Shown here: positions 1 through 7,722 of the stretch, in pieces
Position numbering within the stretch: position 1 is the stretch's first letter
Layout: the number at the start of each line of letters is the position of its first letter
Assembly: GCA_001412355.1 (NCBI GenBank)
Contig: LKUD01000089.1
Location: 1 to 51,514 of the forward strand
From: Methanoculleus sp. SDB
GTDB lineage: Archaea; Halobacteriota; Methanomicrobia; Methanomicrobiales; Methanomicrobiaceae
Length of the DNA stretch: 51,514 nt
Direction: 5' to 3'
Notes under the pieces: generated by a model
The model's input: the letters and a program-made list of their open reading frames with translations, nothing else
Databases searched by the model: none
Told to the model about the DNA's origin: nothing
Position numbers and translations under genes: made by a program

Positions 1-1421
1 GGCTGTGTCCAGTCCTCGTTGGCGACTCCGTCGATCTCCTCGAGGAGGAAGGACCCGAATGAGGCATACCACTCGTCGGAAGCGGCGAAGGTGAACCCGC
101 CTGCGGTGGCTGCGGCGTCAAGTGCGCCGATATCGGTTGTCCGGTCCATTTCGTAGGATGCCGATGCGTTGTTCGATGGTACGAAGTCGAATGTCTCGCC
201 TTCGGTGAGGGTCACAGCGCCACTGTAGATCATCTCGGGCTCGACGGGTGCTGCCGCCGCTCCCTCGCCGAACGCGTAAAAACGGTTGTTTTCCGCGCCG
301 ATGTAGAGGACGCCGTCGCTGACTGCTGGGGAGGAGGAGTAGAATGCTGCATATGTGCCGCCACCGGCCGAAGGCAGGGTGTAGCGCCACACCTCTGTCC
401 CTGTCGCGGCTTCCACGCCGTAGAGTTTTCCCGTCTGCTCGTTGGTGGCGATGTAGATGATTCCGTTCGCCACCACAGGGGAGCAGTCCACTTTGGCGCA
501 TGCAAAATGCCACCCCTGGTTACCGGTATCGGCTGCGAACCGGTACAACCCGTCTGCTGCTCCCGCGTAAAGGGAATCGCCGTCAAGGGCGGGGGTCGCA
601 AAACTTGCATCGATATTCTTATTCCAGACCTCGCTTCCGTCTGAGGCGGAGAGTGCGTAGAGCGTTTCGCCGGTCGTGACATACACAATGCCTGCGCCGA
701 TCACCGGCGTGGACATGATCGTCCCGTCAAGGGTTACATTCCATTCTTCGCTCTTTGCGCCTGGATCAACGCAGTAGAGCGTGCTGTCGTTGCCGGCGAA
801 GTAGACCAGTCCTCCGCCTGCGGCGGGGGAAGTGAACTGTGAGACACCGCCGCCGGTCTGAAACGTCCAGTGCGGCGATCCGTCGAGTGAGTAGGAATGA
901 AATGTGCCGGAGTGGCGGGCGGTGACCATCACACGACCGCCGTCGACGGGCGGGCTGCAGGAGAGGCCGAAATAGGGATGGTCATCGACCGTTTCGCTCC
1001 ACAGCGTGGATCCGTCGGTACTGTCGATACAGTAGAGACGGTTGTCCGTTCCGCCGACGAAGATTTTCCCGTCTGCGATTGCGGCACCCGAGACCGATCC
1101 CGCGCCGGTTCCAAGCGGGTTCTTCCAGATCTCGATTCCGGTGGTTGCATCGAGGCAGTAGAGGTACAGCTCTTCGCCATCGCCGAAGTCCATGTCCGGC
1201 CATGTAGTGACGTACACACGTCCGTCGGCGACGACCGGAGACCCGTCCGCCCACTCGGCGGTCGTGGTGCTCCAGAGTTCAGCCTCCGTCACCGGCCCGT
1301 CCCCAGCCGCCAGTCCTGTGCGCTGTGTGTCGGCATGAAACATCGGGTAATCAGCCGATACCGGAATGGTCACAAGTGTAAGAAGTATGATACCGATCAT
1401 CATCTGTTGCCATGTCTTCAT
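1..1421 (-). CDS. Secreted PQQ-like beta-propeller repeat protein (3' end cut by window)
   Basis: About 473 codons are visible and the frame is still open at base 1, so the C-terminus lies outside the window. Residues 1-23 form a Sec-type signal peptide (MKTWQQ, a hydrophobic stretch, then SA before DYP). It is followed by repeated units of the type VY(V/I)..TD..LY(C/A)LDA.TG...W, typical of PQQ-binding-like (quinoprotein, BamB-like) beta-propellers, here probably without cofactor. After about residue 410 the sequence changes to TLTEGETFDFVPSNNASASYEMDRTT, followed by a GGFTF..SDEWYASFGSFL stretch. I read this as the start of a DUF4430-like surface domain often appended to such propellers in Methanomicrobiales. 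The ATG at 1421 was chosen because it starts the signal peptide. A TATA-like element (TTATAAAGTATAC on the minus strand) lies at about 1460-1472. Likely an extracellular protein; function unknown. Confidence 0.85.
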   Translation of the reverse strand, partial: MKTWQQMMIGIILLTLVTIPVSADYPMFHADTQRTGLAAGDGPVTEAELWSTTTAEWADGSPVVADGRVYVTTWPDMDFGDGEELYLYCLDATTGIEIWKNPLGTGAGSVSGAAIADGKIFVGGTDNRLYCIDSTDGSTLWSETVDDHPYFGLSCSPPVDGGRVMVTARHSGTFHSYSLDGSPHWTFQTGGGVSQFTSPAAGGGLVYFAGNDSTLYCVDPGAKSEEWNVTLDGTIMSTPVIGAGIVYVTTGETLYALSASDGSEVWNKNIDASFATPALDGDSLYAGAADGLYRFAADTGNQGWHFACAKVDCSPVVANGIIYIATNEQTGKLYGVEAATGTEVWRYTLPSAGGGTYAAFYSSSPAVSDGVLYIGAENNRFYAFGEGAAAAPVEPEMIYSGAVTLTEGETFDFVPSNNASASYEMDRTTDIGALDAAATAGGFTFAASDEWYASFGSFLLEEIDGVANEDWTQ

Positions 1422-1562
1422 CTGGAACTAACTCCATATAATTTTAGTTGGATCAAGTATACTTTATAACAATTAAAAATGTTTTTATTTCATATTTTTG
1501 GATTTGCGGTACACCACGATTTTATCGTCAGGAGGGGCAGGAATCTGTCCGTCTCCGGCGCA

Positions 1563-2822
1563 TCATCGCTTCGTTTTCGTTGCCGGGGTGAGAAGAAGCG
1601 AAAGAAGCTCTTCGTGAGATCCTGCGGTGCGGGCGCCATCCGCTTTCAGCGCCGCGATGATCCGGTCCGCCTCTCCACCGGTGAAATCCCCGGATGCCTT
1701 CTCCCCGCCCTCCCGCCTGATCATGATGATACGCTCGCCGGGATAGCGTGTGAGAATCCTGATATTTTCTATGTTGCCCGGCCCGACGGGCATATCGGTC
1801 ACCAGCACGACATCGGCATCGGAAAGCCATCGTTCACATTCAGCGAGGGCGGGAGGATCGACCTGGCTGAAGGGGGGTGCGGCTACACACGGTATGTTCA
1901 GCTCCTGTGCGGTTGTAAAGTCCGAATCGTTGACGCAGAGGACGCCTGTTGTGACACGATAGCCCTTGTGGTTGAGGAGGTACATGATATCAGTGCCCGC
2001 CCCGCCTCCGCAGATGAGATGGACCTTCAGTTCGCCTCCGTGAGGGCCAGGCTCATCCATGATCGGGATGACATAGGGTGCGCGGGTCACAGGATTGATC
2101 CTGATGAGCACATCGATCCCGTAGACCTCCCGGATATTCTCACGGGTCAGTACTTCCGCTGGTGTGCCTATGTTCACGATCCGGCCTTCGTTGAGCAGGA
2201 CGAGCTCGTCACAGTAGAGGGCGGCGAGGTTGAGGTCATGGAAGATGGCAACGACTGTCACCTCGCCCTTGAGATTGGTGATGATCGAGAGGATCTCCAT
2301 TTCGTGGCTGATGTCAAGGTGGGACGTGGCTTCATCGAGCAGCAGGATTTTCGGCTGCTGGGCGAGAGCACGGGCGATAATCACCCTCTGCCGCTCCCCC
2401 CCGCTAATCTCGTTGACGGAGCGGTCCTTGAACCGGAGGGTATTTGTCAGCTCCATGGCATGGCGGACTATCTCAAGATCCTCCGGCGTCTCGGAGGAGA
2501 ACCGGGTGAGATAGGGGTGACGCCCCATCATCACGATGTCCTCGACGGTGAAATCAAAGGAGATGGAGGTCTCCTGCGGTACAACGCTCACCTCACGGGC
2601 GAGGTCACGATATGAGAAGCCAACAAGATCCCTCTCTTCGAGGAAGATGGCACCCGACCGGGGTATGAGGATCCTGCTGAGTGCCTTGATGAGCGTCGTC
2701 TTTCCCGACCCGTTCGGACCGATGATGCCGAAGAACGTCCCATCGGCGACCTTGAACGAGATGTGCGAAAGGATCCTCTCGATCTCGTCATACCCGACGT
2801 CGATGTCGTTTACATCGATCAT
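1563..2822 (-). CDS. btuD: ABC importer ATPase, BtuD/FecE type, with C-terminal extension
   Basis: 419 residues. Residues 1-250 are a complete ABC ATPase of the cobalamin/Fe-siderophore class: Walker A GPNGSGKTT (35-43), the Q-loop PQE, signature ISGGE (139-143), Walker B ILLLDE (159-164) and a switch His in IFHD. From about residue 255 a second Rossmann-like segment begins (KVHLICGGGAGTDIMYLL), which bacterial BtuD lacks but which I recall on related archaeal ATPases; its role is unknown. The start overlaps the permease stop by ATGA (2819-2822), so the two are translationally coupled. The substrate could be cobamide or a siderophore. Cobamide is favoured only by context, namely the TIM-barrel neighbour and methanogen physiology. 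No binding protein (BtuF) is encoded in this window. Confidence 0.88.
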   Translation of the reverse strand: MIDVNDIDVGYDEIERILSHISFKVADGTFFGIIGPNGSGKTTLIKALSRILIPRSGAIFLEERDLVGFSYRDLAREVSVVPQETSISFDFTVEDIVMMGRHPYLTRFSSETPEDLEIVRHAMELTNTLRFKDRSVNEISGGERQRVIIARALAQQPKILLLDEATSHLDISHEMEILSIITNLKGEVTVVAIFHDLNLAALYCDELVLLNEGRIVNIGTPAEVLTRENIREVYGIDVLIRINPVTRAPYVIPIMDEPGPHGGELKVHLICGGGAGTDIMYLLNHKGYRVTTGVLCVNDSDFTTAQELNIPCVAAPPFSQVDPPALAECERWLSDADVVLVTDMPVGPGNIENIRILTRYPGERIIMIRREGGEKASGDFTGGEADRIIAALKADGARTAGSHEELLSLLLTPATKTKR

Positions 2823-3769
2823 GCGTTCATCCTCCTCCTGAGCAGGTAGACAAAGAAGGGGGCGCCGACGAACGAGGTGATGACTCCCACCGGCATCTCG
2901 TTTGCAAAACTCCGTGCGATCGTATCAGCCCAGAGGAGGAAGAGCCCTCCCGCGATCATTGCGGAGGGGAGGAGCAGCCGGTGGTCGGGCCCAACGATCA
3001 GCCGCATGATATGGGGGGTGATGAGGCCGATGAACCCGATGGCTCCGGCAATAGAGACAGCGATTCCGGTGATAAAGGAGCTGAATAAAAGGAGTATCTT
3101 CTTGAGACGCTCTACATTGACGCCGAGATGTACTGCCTCCTCCTCCCCCAGCGAGAGGATATTGAGGTCACGGGAGAAGACGAACAGAACGAGGCTTCCG
3201 ATAAGGATCAGGAGGGCGGTCCGGACGTCGGACCATTCAACGGTCCAGAAACCGCCCATCAGCCAGAATATGATCTGGTGAAGGCTGTTTCCGGCTGAAT
3301 ACATAAGAAATGAGAGAAAAGCCGAGAAGAACATCGAGAGCGCGACACCCGTGAGGAGAAGGGTTTCAACGGGTGCCCTCCCCTTGCGGGTTGCGAGAAT
3401 ATAGACCGTGAAAGTGGCGCCGGTTGCCCCGATAAAGGCGAAAATCGGAAGTCCCTTCGCCCCGAGCAGCACAATGGAAACCGCCGCCCCCAACGCTGCG
3501 CCGGACGACGTGCCGATGATATAGGGATCGGCCATCGAGTTCTTGAAGAGTCCCTGCATGGCGGTACCCGCCACGGCAAGCCCGCACCCGACCAGAAAGG
3601 CGGTGATGACCCGCGGGAGGCGGATATCGAAGAAAACCATCGATGCGGTGCGATCAGTGAGGATCGCCTGCAGCGAGAGCTCCGTAGGTCCCATTGTGAC
3701 GGTGATCAGCACGCTCACCAGCATCATGACAAGGAGAACAGCGATTGTGAATACAGTGCGTGGCTTCAT
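2819..3769 (-). CDS. btuC: ABC importer permease, BtuC/FecCD family
   Basis: 316 residues, full length for the FecCD family, with about nine to ten hydrophobic helices. It begins with an N-terminal helix (TVFTIAVLLVMMLVSVLITV). Family landmarks are visible: DIRLPRVITAFLVGCGLAVAGTAMQG, the DPYIIGTSSGAALGA motif, and GAIGFIGLITPHIMRLIVGPDHR, the coupling-helix region that contacts the ATPase. It forms the transmembrane channel for uptake of cobamide or Fe-siderophore. The stop overlaps the ATPase start and the start overlaps the stop of the TIM-barrel gene (3766-3769), giving a three-gene operon. The substrate cannot be read from the permease itself. Confidence 0.9.
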   Translation of the reverse strand: MKPRTVFTIAVLLVMMLVSVLITVTMGPTELSLQAILTDRTASMVFFDIRLPRVITAFLVGCGLAVAGTAMQGLFKNSMADPYIIGTSSGAALGAAVSIVLLGAKGLPIFAFIGATGATFTVYILATRKGRAPVETLLLTGVALSMFFSAFLSFLMYSAGNSLHQIIFWLMGGFWTVEWSDVRTALLILIGSLVLFVFSRDLNILSLGEEEAVHLGVNVERLKKILLLFSSFITGIAVSIAGAIGFIGLITPHIMRLIVGPDHRLLLPSAMIAGGLFLLWADTIARSFANEMPVGVITSFVGAPFFVYLLRRRMNA

Positions 3770-4584
3770 GATTGGGGTTCTTCCAATTTTTTTTCCCGAT
3801 CCCGAGACGTTTTCTCTCCGTGCGGATGGAGGAAAAGGGACTCGAAGTAGCTGATGCTCTCGTCAAATGCCCCGATATCCGCCGTCTCGATGATGAGGGT
3901 CGCATCAGGCGGTATCGATGAGAGCACACGGGGGAAATCGATGGTGCCCGATCCGCATGCGGCATGGTCATCCTGTATGCCGTTGTTGTCGTGGAGGTGG
4001 ACGTGGACGGGTGACGATGCGGCGAGGAAGGATTCGAGATTGCCGTTGAGGTGAGCATGGCCCACGTCGAGCACGAATCCGAGGCCCAGTTCGTCGAGCC
4101 GGTCGAGGAGCGAAGGATCGCGAAAATGGCAGATGTCCCATGATCCAAGATTCTCGATCGTAAAGACAACCTCCCGCTCCGCCTGTAGTTCCGCGAGTTC
4201 CGCAAGCGAACGGTCGAGCGCCCGTGCCGAACGCTCCATCCCGGATCCATACACCGATTCGCAGTAACCGGGGTGGATTACGAGCCGTTCGGCACTGATA
4301 TCGTCACAGATCGCGGCAACCTCTGCGATCACCTCGATCGATGCACGCCGTATCCGCTCGTGGTGGCATGCAATGTTCATATCGGCGCAGGGGGCATGGA
4401 CGGTGTACCGGAGGTCGAAGCAGGCACAAACCTCCGCGTTTCGAAGGATGCAGTGGGTGGTATCCGAGAGGATCTCCGCGAGGGTGGTCCGGGCGGCGAT
4501 CTGCTCAAGCGCTTTTGCGAGCGTTTCGTTAAAGCAGGCATAGGTCGAGCACCCATACACCGGGGGTGATTCCGTGCGCCGCAT
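3766..4584 (-). CDS. Xylose-isomerase-like TIM-barrel protein, candidate CbiR-type cobamide hydrolase
   Basis: 272 residues of the AP endonuclease 2 / sugar-phosphate isomerase superfamily. Metal-ligand style motifs are present: a Glu in VFTIENLG, the DVGHAHL strand, HVHLHDN, the GSGTIDF loop and a C-terminal LIIETAD. The ATG at 4584 was chosen over an in-frame TTG at 4611 because GGTGGAG sits six bases upstream, and because a TATA-like stretch at 4628-4642 would place the transcript start near 4610. It is the first gene of an operon with BtuC/BtuD-type importer genes. The same superfamily contains CbiR, which removes the lower ligand of imported cobamides, so a remodelling role is a reasonable inference. 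A sugar-phosphate isomerase or endonuclease IV-like activity cannot be excluded. Confidence 0.75.
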   Translation of the reverse strand: MRRTESPPVYGCSTYACFNETLAKALEQIAARTTLAEILSDTTHCILRNAEVCACFDLRYTVHAPCADMNIACHHERIRRASIEVIAEVAAICDDISAERLVIHPGYCESVYGSGMERSARALDRSLAELAELQAEREVVFTIENLGSWDICHFRDPSLLDRLDELGLGFVLDVGHAHLNGNLESFLAASSPVHVHLHDNNGIQDDHAACGSGTIDFPRVLSSIPPDATLIIETADIGAFDESISYFESLFLHPHGEKTSRDREKKLEEPQS

Positions 4585-4621
4585 CACATGCTCCACCGTC
4601 GTGACATGCAAGAAGCATGGT

Positions 4622-4645
4622 TTTCCCTAAGATAAATAAAAATTG
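4622..4645 (-). promoter_or_regulatory. TATA box of the TIM-barrel / btuCD-type operon
   Basis: On the minus strand the segment reads TTTTTATTTATC within an A/T-only stretch, about 45-55 bases upstream of the chosen ATG at 4584. This fits a transcript start near 4610 and a short leader carrying the GGTGGAG ribosome-binding site. Confidence 0.45.
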
Positions 4646-4710
4646 ATTTAAGTCTAATCCAATTGAACAGCCCGCTCCGGCTGCTTCACGCGGATCGTGC
4701 CGGTTATACG

Positions 4711-4868
4711 CTATAAAAAACGATGAATGGGTCGGCCAAACGCACGAAGTCATCCGGTAACGGTGCGGGAAACAGCATGGGGCTGCACACAGATGCCGTG
4801 CGATCCCGGTGCGGGTGCGGCGGTCCGGTTCGGGATTGCTGCCATTGCGGCAGGAACCCGCGTTTTTT
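4711..4868 (+). ncRNA. Candidate small RNA with its own TATA box and terminator-like hairpin
   Basis: This lies in a roughly 290-base gap with no credible gene. CTATAAAAAA at 4711-4720 is a strong archaeal TATA box facing the plus strand, predicting a start near 4742. At the other end GGTTC (4827-4831) pairs with GAACC (4854-4858), enclosing CTGCC/GGCAG (4839-4843 with 4849-4853), and is followed by six T at 4863-4868. That would define an RNA of about 125 bases ending just before the convergent livF stop at 4872. No known RNA family was recognised. The TATA could instead serve the minus strand as a distal promoter of the transporter operon. Confidence 0.3.
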
Positions 4869-4871
4869 CTG

Positions 4872-5567
4872 CTATGCCCCGAGGTATGCGGCTTTCACGT
4901 GCTCGTCCCCGAGCAGCTCATCGGACGTGCCCGAGCCCACGATACGGCCGTTCTCCAGTACATAGCCGCGGTGCGATATCTCGAGTGCATTCCTGACGTT
5001 CTGCTCGACAAGGAGTATGGTAAGGCCGCTCCGGTTCAGGTCATGAATGGTATCGAGCACGGTTCCCACAAGTTTCGGTGAGAGCCCGAGCGACGGCTCG
5101 TCGAGCACGAGCATATCGGGCGCCGCCATGAGACTCCGTGCAATCGCCAGCATCTGCTGTTCACCGCCGGAGAGCGTTCCGGCAAGCTGGCCTTCCCGCT
5201 CATGGAGGATGGGAAAAAGGTCGAAAATCCGGTCGTAATCGGCCGTCTCCCGCTGTGTTGCGAACGCGCCGAGTTCAAGGTTTTCACGGACCGTCATTTT
5301 TGGAAAGAGTTCTCTCTTCTCCGGTACAAGGGAAATTTTCCGTTTGACAATCTCGAAAGGAGAAAGCCCCGTAATATCCCTGCCCTGAAATACGATCGTT
5401 CCCAAATCAGGTTTATTCAACCCGAAGATTGTCTCCACGACGGTGGTTTTGCCCGCACCGTTTGAACCGAGGATCGTCACGATCTCTCCGCCGGAGATAT
5501 GCAGGGAGAGATCCCATATGACATGGAGGTTCCCGTGATGTACATCCAGTCCGGAAATATCAAGCAC
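4872..5567 (-). CDS. livF: Branched-chain amino-acid-type ABC transporter ATPase, LivF
   Basis: 231 residues, normal LivF length. The start is GTG at 5567, giving MLDISGLDVHHGN. The only nearby ATG is out of frame, and AAAGGA lies about nine bases upstream. Motifs: Walker A GSNGAGKTT, Q-loop VPEKRELFPKMTVRENLELG (the extended LivF-type Q-loop), signature LSGGEQQ, Walker B MLVLDEPSLGLSP and a switch His region LLVEQN. It is the second gene of a livG-livF pair, starting 13 bases after the livG stop. It powers import of branched-chain amino acids, or of urea, amides or a similar solute; specificity lies in the permease and binding proteins, which are absent here. Confidence 0.9.
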   Translation of the reverse strand: MLDISGLDVHHGNLHVIWDLSLHISGGEIVTILGSNGAGKTTVVETIFGLNKPDLGTIVFQGRDITGLSPFEIVKRKISLVPEKRELFPKMTVRENLELGAFATQRETADYDRIFDLFPILHEREGQLAGTLSGGEQQMLAIARSLMAAPDMLVLDEPSLGLSPKLVGTVLDTIHDLNRSGLTILLVEQNVRNALEISHRGYVLENGRIVGSGTSDELLGDEHVKAAYLGA

Positions 5568-5580
5568 GCAAAGACATCCT

Positions 5581-6309
5581 TTATTGAGCGTAGTTTTTTC
5601 CGAGATAGGATTCGATGACCGCCGGGTTCCGGACAATCTCTTCTGGCGTCCCTTCGGCGATCTTCTCCCCCTGATCCAGCACGACAATCCGGTCGGACAC
5701 TCCCATGATCACCCGCATGACATGCTCGATCATGACAATCGTGATCCCCCGGTCCCGCATCTTCCGTATCAGCTGGATTGCTTCGGTCCCTTCGCTCGGG
5801 TTCAGGCCGGTCGTCAGCTCATCGAGAAGGAGGATCTGCGGTTGCGACGCCAGGGCCCGGGCAAGCTGGACTCTCCTCAGTTCGATCATGTTCAGGTGTG
5901 CGAGGGGAGTGTCATGTTTTTCCGGGGGCAGTCCGACGAATGTCAGGTGCGCCCGTGCCTCCCGTTCGGCATCATCGCGCCGGAGGCGGTGATGGTTGCC
6001 GAACAGCGCGCTCACCGTCACCCCTTCGCAGGCTGTCAGCCCGGGAAAGAGCTGGGCGTGCTGAAATGTCTTTGAGATTCCGGCTTTGCAGATTTTGTCG
6101 AGATTCATGCCGGTGATATTCATATCCTTAAAATACACGGAACCCGAATCCGGCCGGCAGATGCCCGATATGATATTTAAGAGCGTCGTTTTGCCTGCGC
6201 CGTTCGAACCAACGAGCCCGAGAATTTCACCTTTGCGGACGGTGAGATCCACATTGTTGACCGCGACCAGTCCGCCGAATTTCTTCACAACGCCCTGCAC
6301 TTCGAGCAT
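5581..6309 (-). CDS. livG: Branched-chain amino-acid-type ABC transporter ATPase, LivG
   Basis: 242 residues starting at the ATG of MLEVQGVVKKFGG, preceded by GGTGG. An ATG six codons upstream (6327) has only one base between it and AGGTGA, so I judge it less likely. Walker A GSNGAGKTT and LivG-type features are visible: KTFQHAQLFPGLT, the insert with LTFVGL, and LLLDELTTGLNPSEGTE as Walker B. The usual LSGGQ signature is altered: the equivalent segment reads AHLNMIELRRVQLARALA, which keeps the LivG-like (L/N)...LRR.E.ARAL form. It is the first gene of the livGF pair. No livH, livM or livK gene is present in the window, which is unusual for this transporter class. Confidence 0.88.
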   Translation of the reverse strand: MLEVQGVVKKFGGLVAVNNVDLTVRKGEILGLVGSNGAGKTTLLNIISGICRPDSGSVYFKDMNITGMNLDKICKAGISKTFQHAQLFPGLTACEGVTVSALFGNHHRLRRDDAEREARAHLTFVGLPPEKHDTPLAHLNMIELRRVQLARALASQPQILLLDELTTGLNPSEGTEAIQLIRKMRDRGITIVMIEHVMRVIMGVSDRIVVLDQGEKIAEGTPEEIVRNPAVIESYLGKNYAQ

Positions 6310-6466
6310 GACCCACCACCATGTCACCTGTTAACATGACATATGTTAACATATGACACTATTAACTTATTGGTGATGCACACGGATAGCGGCTGCACCG
6401 GAAGATCATATAACCTGCAAGATTCCCGGAAAAATGGAGAATCGCCGGTGTGCGTTCTCCCTTCCT

Positions 6467-7594
6467 CTACCCGATATATGATTCGGATACCAGATCAGTA
6501 TAGTCATCAAACCAGAGCGCATCCGGATTTTTCCAAAATACCATGAATTTTCCGAAATCCTGCTGTTCTGCAGCCTGATGGAATTTGAAGTACGTATGAT
6601 TCTCATCGACACCGACGACCGATATTTTTCCGCATTTATGCGACATCGCAAAAGTGACCCGCTTGGCAAGCCCTGAACACTGTGCCTTCGCATGCTCGAT
6701 GATTCCGTATGCTTCTTCGACGGGCACGACAAAATGGCGGTTCCCGAGAGCCGGGCGGCACTGAAACACGTAATACGGCGCTACGCCGACAAACGACAGA
6801 TTTCTGAAGAGTTCGGCAAGGACGTCCGGATCATCGTTTACCCCGCGGAGGATCGGTGTCTGGTTTGCGAGAATTGCACCCGCTCCGAGGAGCATGTCGA
6901 TGCTCTGTACAGCGGCATCGGTAAGCTCACGCGGGTGGCTGAACTGCGTGATCACGTAGATACGCCGGTCGGGTGTGCTGTATTTCCGGATCATCGTGAT
7001 AAGCGAGGGATCGGTGATGATGCGGAACGGATAATACGCGGGCATTTTCGTCCCGATACGGATAATCCGCACATGGTCGATTGCACGCACCTCCCTCACG
7101 ATCGCATCGAGCCGCGATGTGGAGAGAAACAGGGGATCCCCCCCGGAGAGCAGCACATTGGTGATCTCGGGGTGAGAAGCGATATATGCAATATCCGGCG
7201 ATATGTCCCGGATAATTTCCCTTCCTTTCTCAAGAAACAGGCGTTTCCTGAAACAGTATCTGCAGAAGCCTCCGCACATGTCGTTTACGAGAATGAGTGC
7301 CGTCTGGTCGTATTTGTGCTCCAGCCCGGGAGCGACCACATAGCGGCTTTCCTCGGAGGGATCCAGTTTCCCCCAGTCCTCGAGTTCGGCGATATCGGGG
7401 ATGATGATGCGCCGGATGGGATCGTCGGGATCATCCCAGTCGATGAGCGAAAGATAATAGTCATTGGAGCGGAAGGCAAATTTCTCTTCCACGCGCTTCA
7501 GTGCATCACGCTCTTCCTCCGTCAGCTGTGCGATTTTATCAATGCGATGTATATATCGCGGTGAAGATATCACGGAAACGATCGAGGGTACCAA
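6467..7594 (-). CDS. KamA-family radical SAM protein (lysine 2,3-aminomutase-like)
   Basis: 375 residues. The radical SAM [4Fe-4S] motif is C107-GGF-C111-RY-C114, in KamA context (NDMCGGFCRYCFRKR), followed by LLSGGDPL, the SAM-binding GGD-type motif. Toward the C-terminus the KamA PLP loop (Pro and four Gly before Lys) is replaced by MSHKCGKIS. The Lys before Ile may correspond to the PLP lysine, but the glycine-rich loop is gone. No ablB-type acetyltransferase lies next to it, so beta-lysine osmolyte synthesis is not supported. The start is uncertain: TTG at 7594 has AGGA five bases upstream, but a TATA box at about 7605-7614 is so close that GTG at 7573 could be the real start. Substrate unknown. 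Confidence 0.8.
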   Translation of the reverse strand: MVPSIVSVISSPRYIHRIDKIAQLTEEERDALKRVEEKFAFRSNDYYLSLIDWDDPDDPIRRIIIPDIAELEDWGKLDPSEESRYVVAPGLEHKYDQTALILVNDMCGGFCRYCFRKRLFLEKGREIIRDISPDIAYIASHPEITNVLLSGGDPLFLSTSRLDAIVREVRAIDHVRIIRIGTKMPAYYPFRIITDPSLITMIRKYSTPDRRIYVITQFSHPRELTDAAVQSIDMLLGAGAILANQTPILRGVNDDPDVLAELFRNLSFVGVAPYYVFQCRPALGNRHFVVPVEEAYGIIEHAKAQCSGLAKRVTFAMSHKCGKISVVGVDENHTYFKFHQAAEQQDFGKFMVFWKNPDALWFDDYTDLVSESYIG

Positions 7595-7603
7595 CGAATT
7601 CCT

Positions 7604-7655
7604 GATTTAAATATCTTCTCAGGGGACGTATGGACATCTCCAAAAGACCCTGAGA
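7604..7655 (-). promoter_or_regulatory. TATA box and upstream inverted repeat before the KamA-like gene
   Basis: ATATTTAAAT (minus strand, about 7605-7614) is a near-consensus TATA box. Directly upstream lies the 8-base inverted repeat TCTCAGGG (7617-7624) and CCCTGAGA (7648-7655), separated by 23 bases. An operator or a hairpin are both possible. The A-run at 7671-7687 (T-run on the minus strand) further upstream probably terminates the exporter operon. Confidence 0.35.
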
Positions 7656-7722
7656 TAGCGGCGGATGTGTAAAAAACAAAAAAATTGCCGTGCCGTGCAT
7701 GCTCAAGGGGTTGGTTTCCTCC

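Noticed and set aside
1479-2615. 378-codon plus-strand frame
   Set aside because: Lies opposite the ABC ATPase with intact Walker motifs; composition is that of a complement of coding DNA.
4612-4871. Cobalamin riboswitch upstream of the BtuCD-type operon
   Set aside because: The B12-box and conserved core sequences of the known riboswitch were looked for and not found.
6328-6380. Repeats of TTAACAT/ATATG before livG as a regulator site
   Set aside because: Short AT-rich direct and inverted repeats are present but overlap the probable TATA box; not enough to claim an operator.
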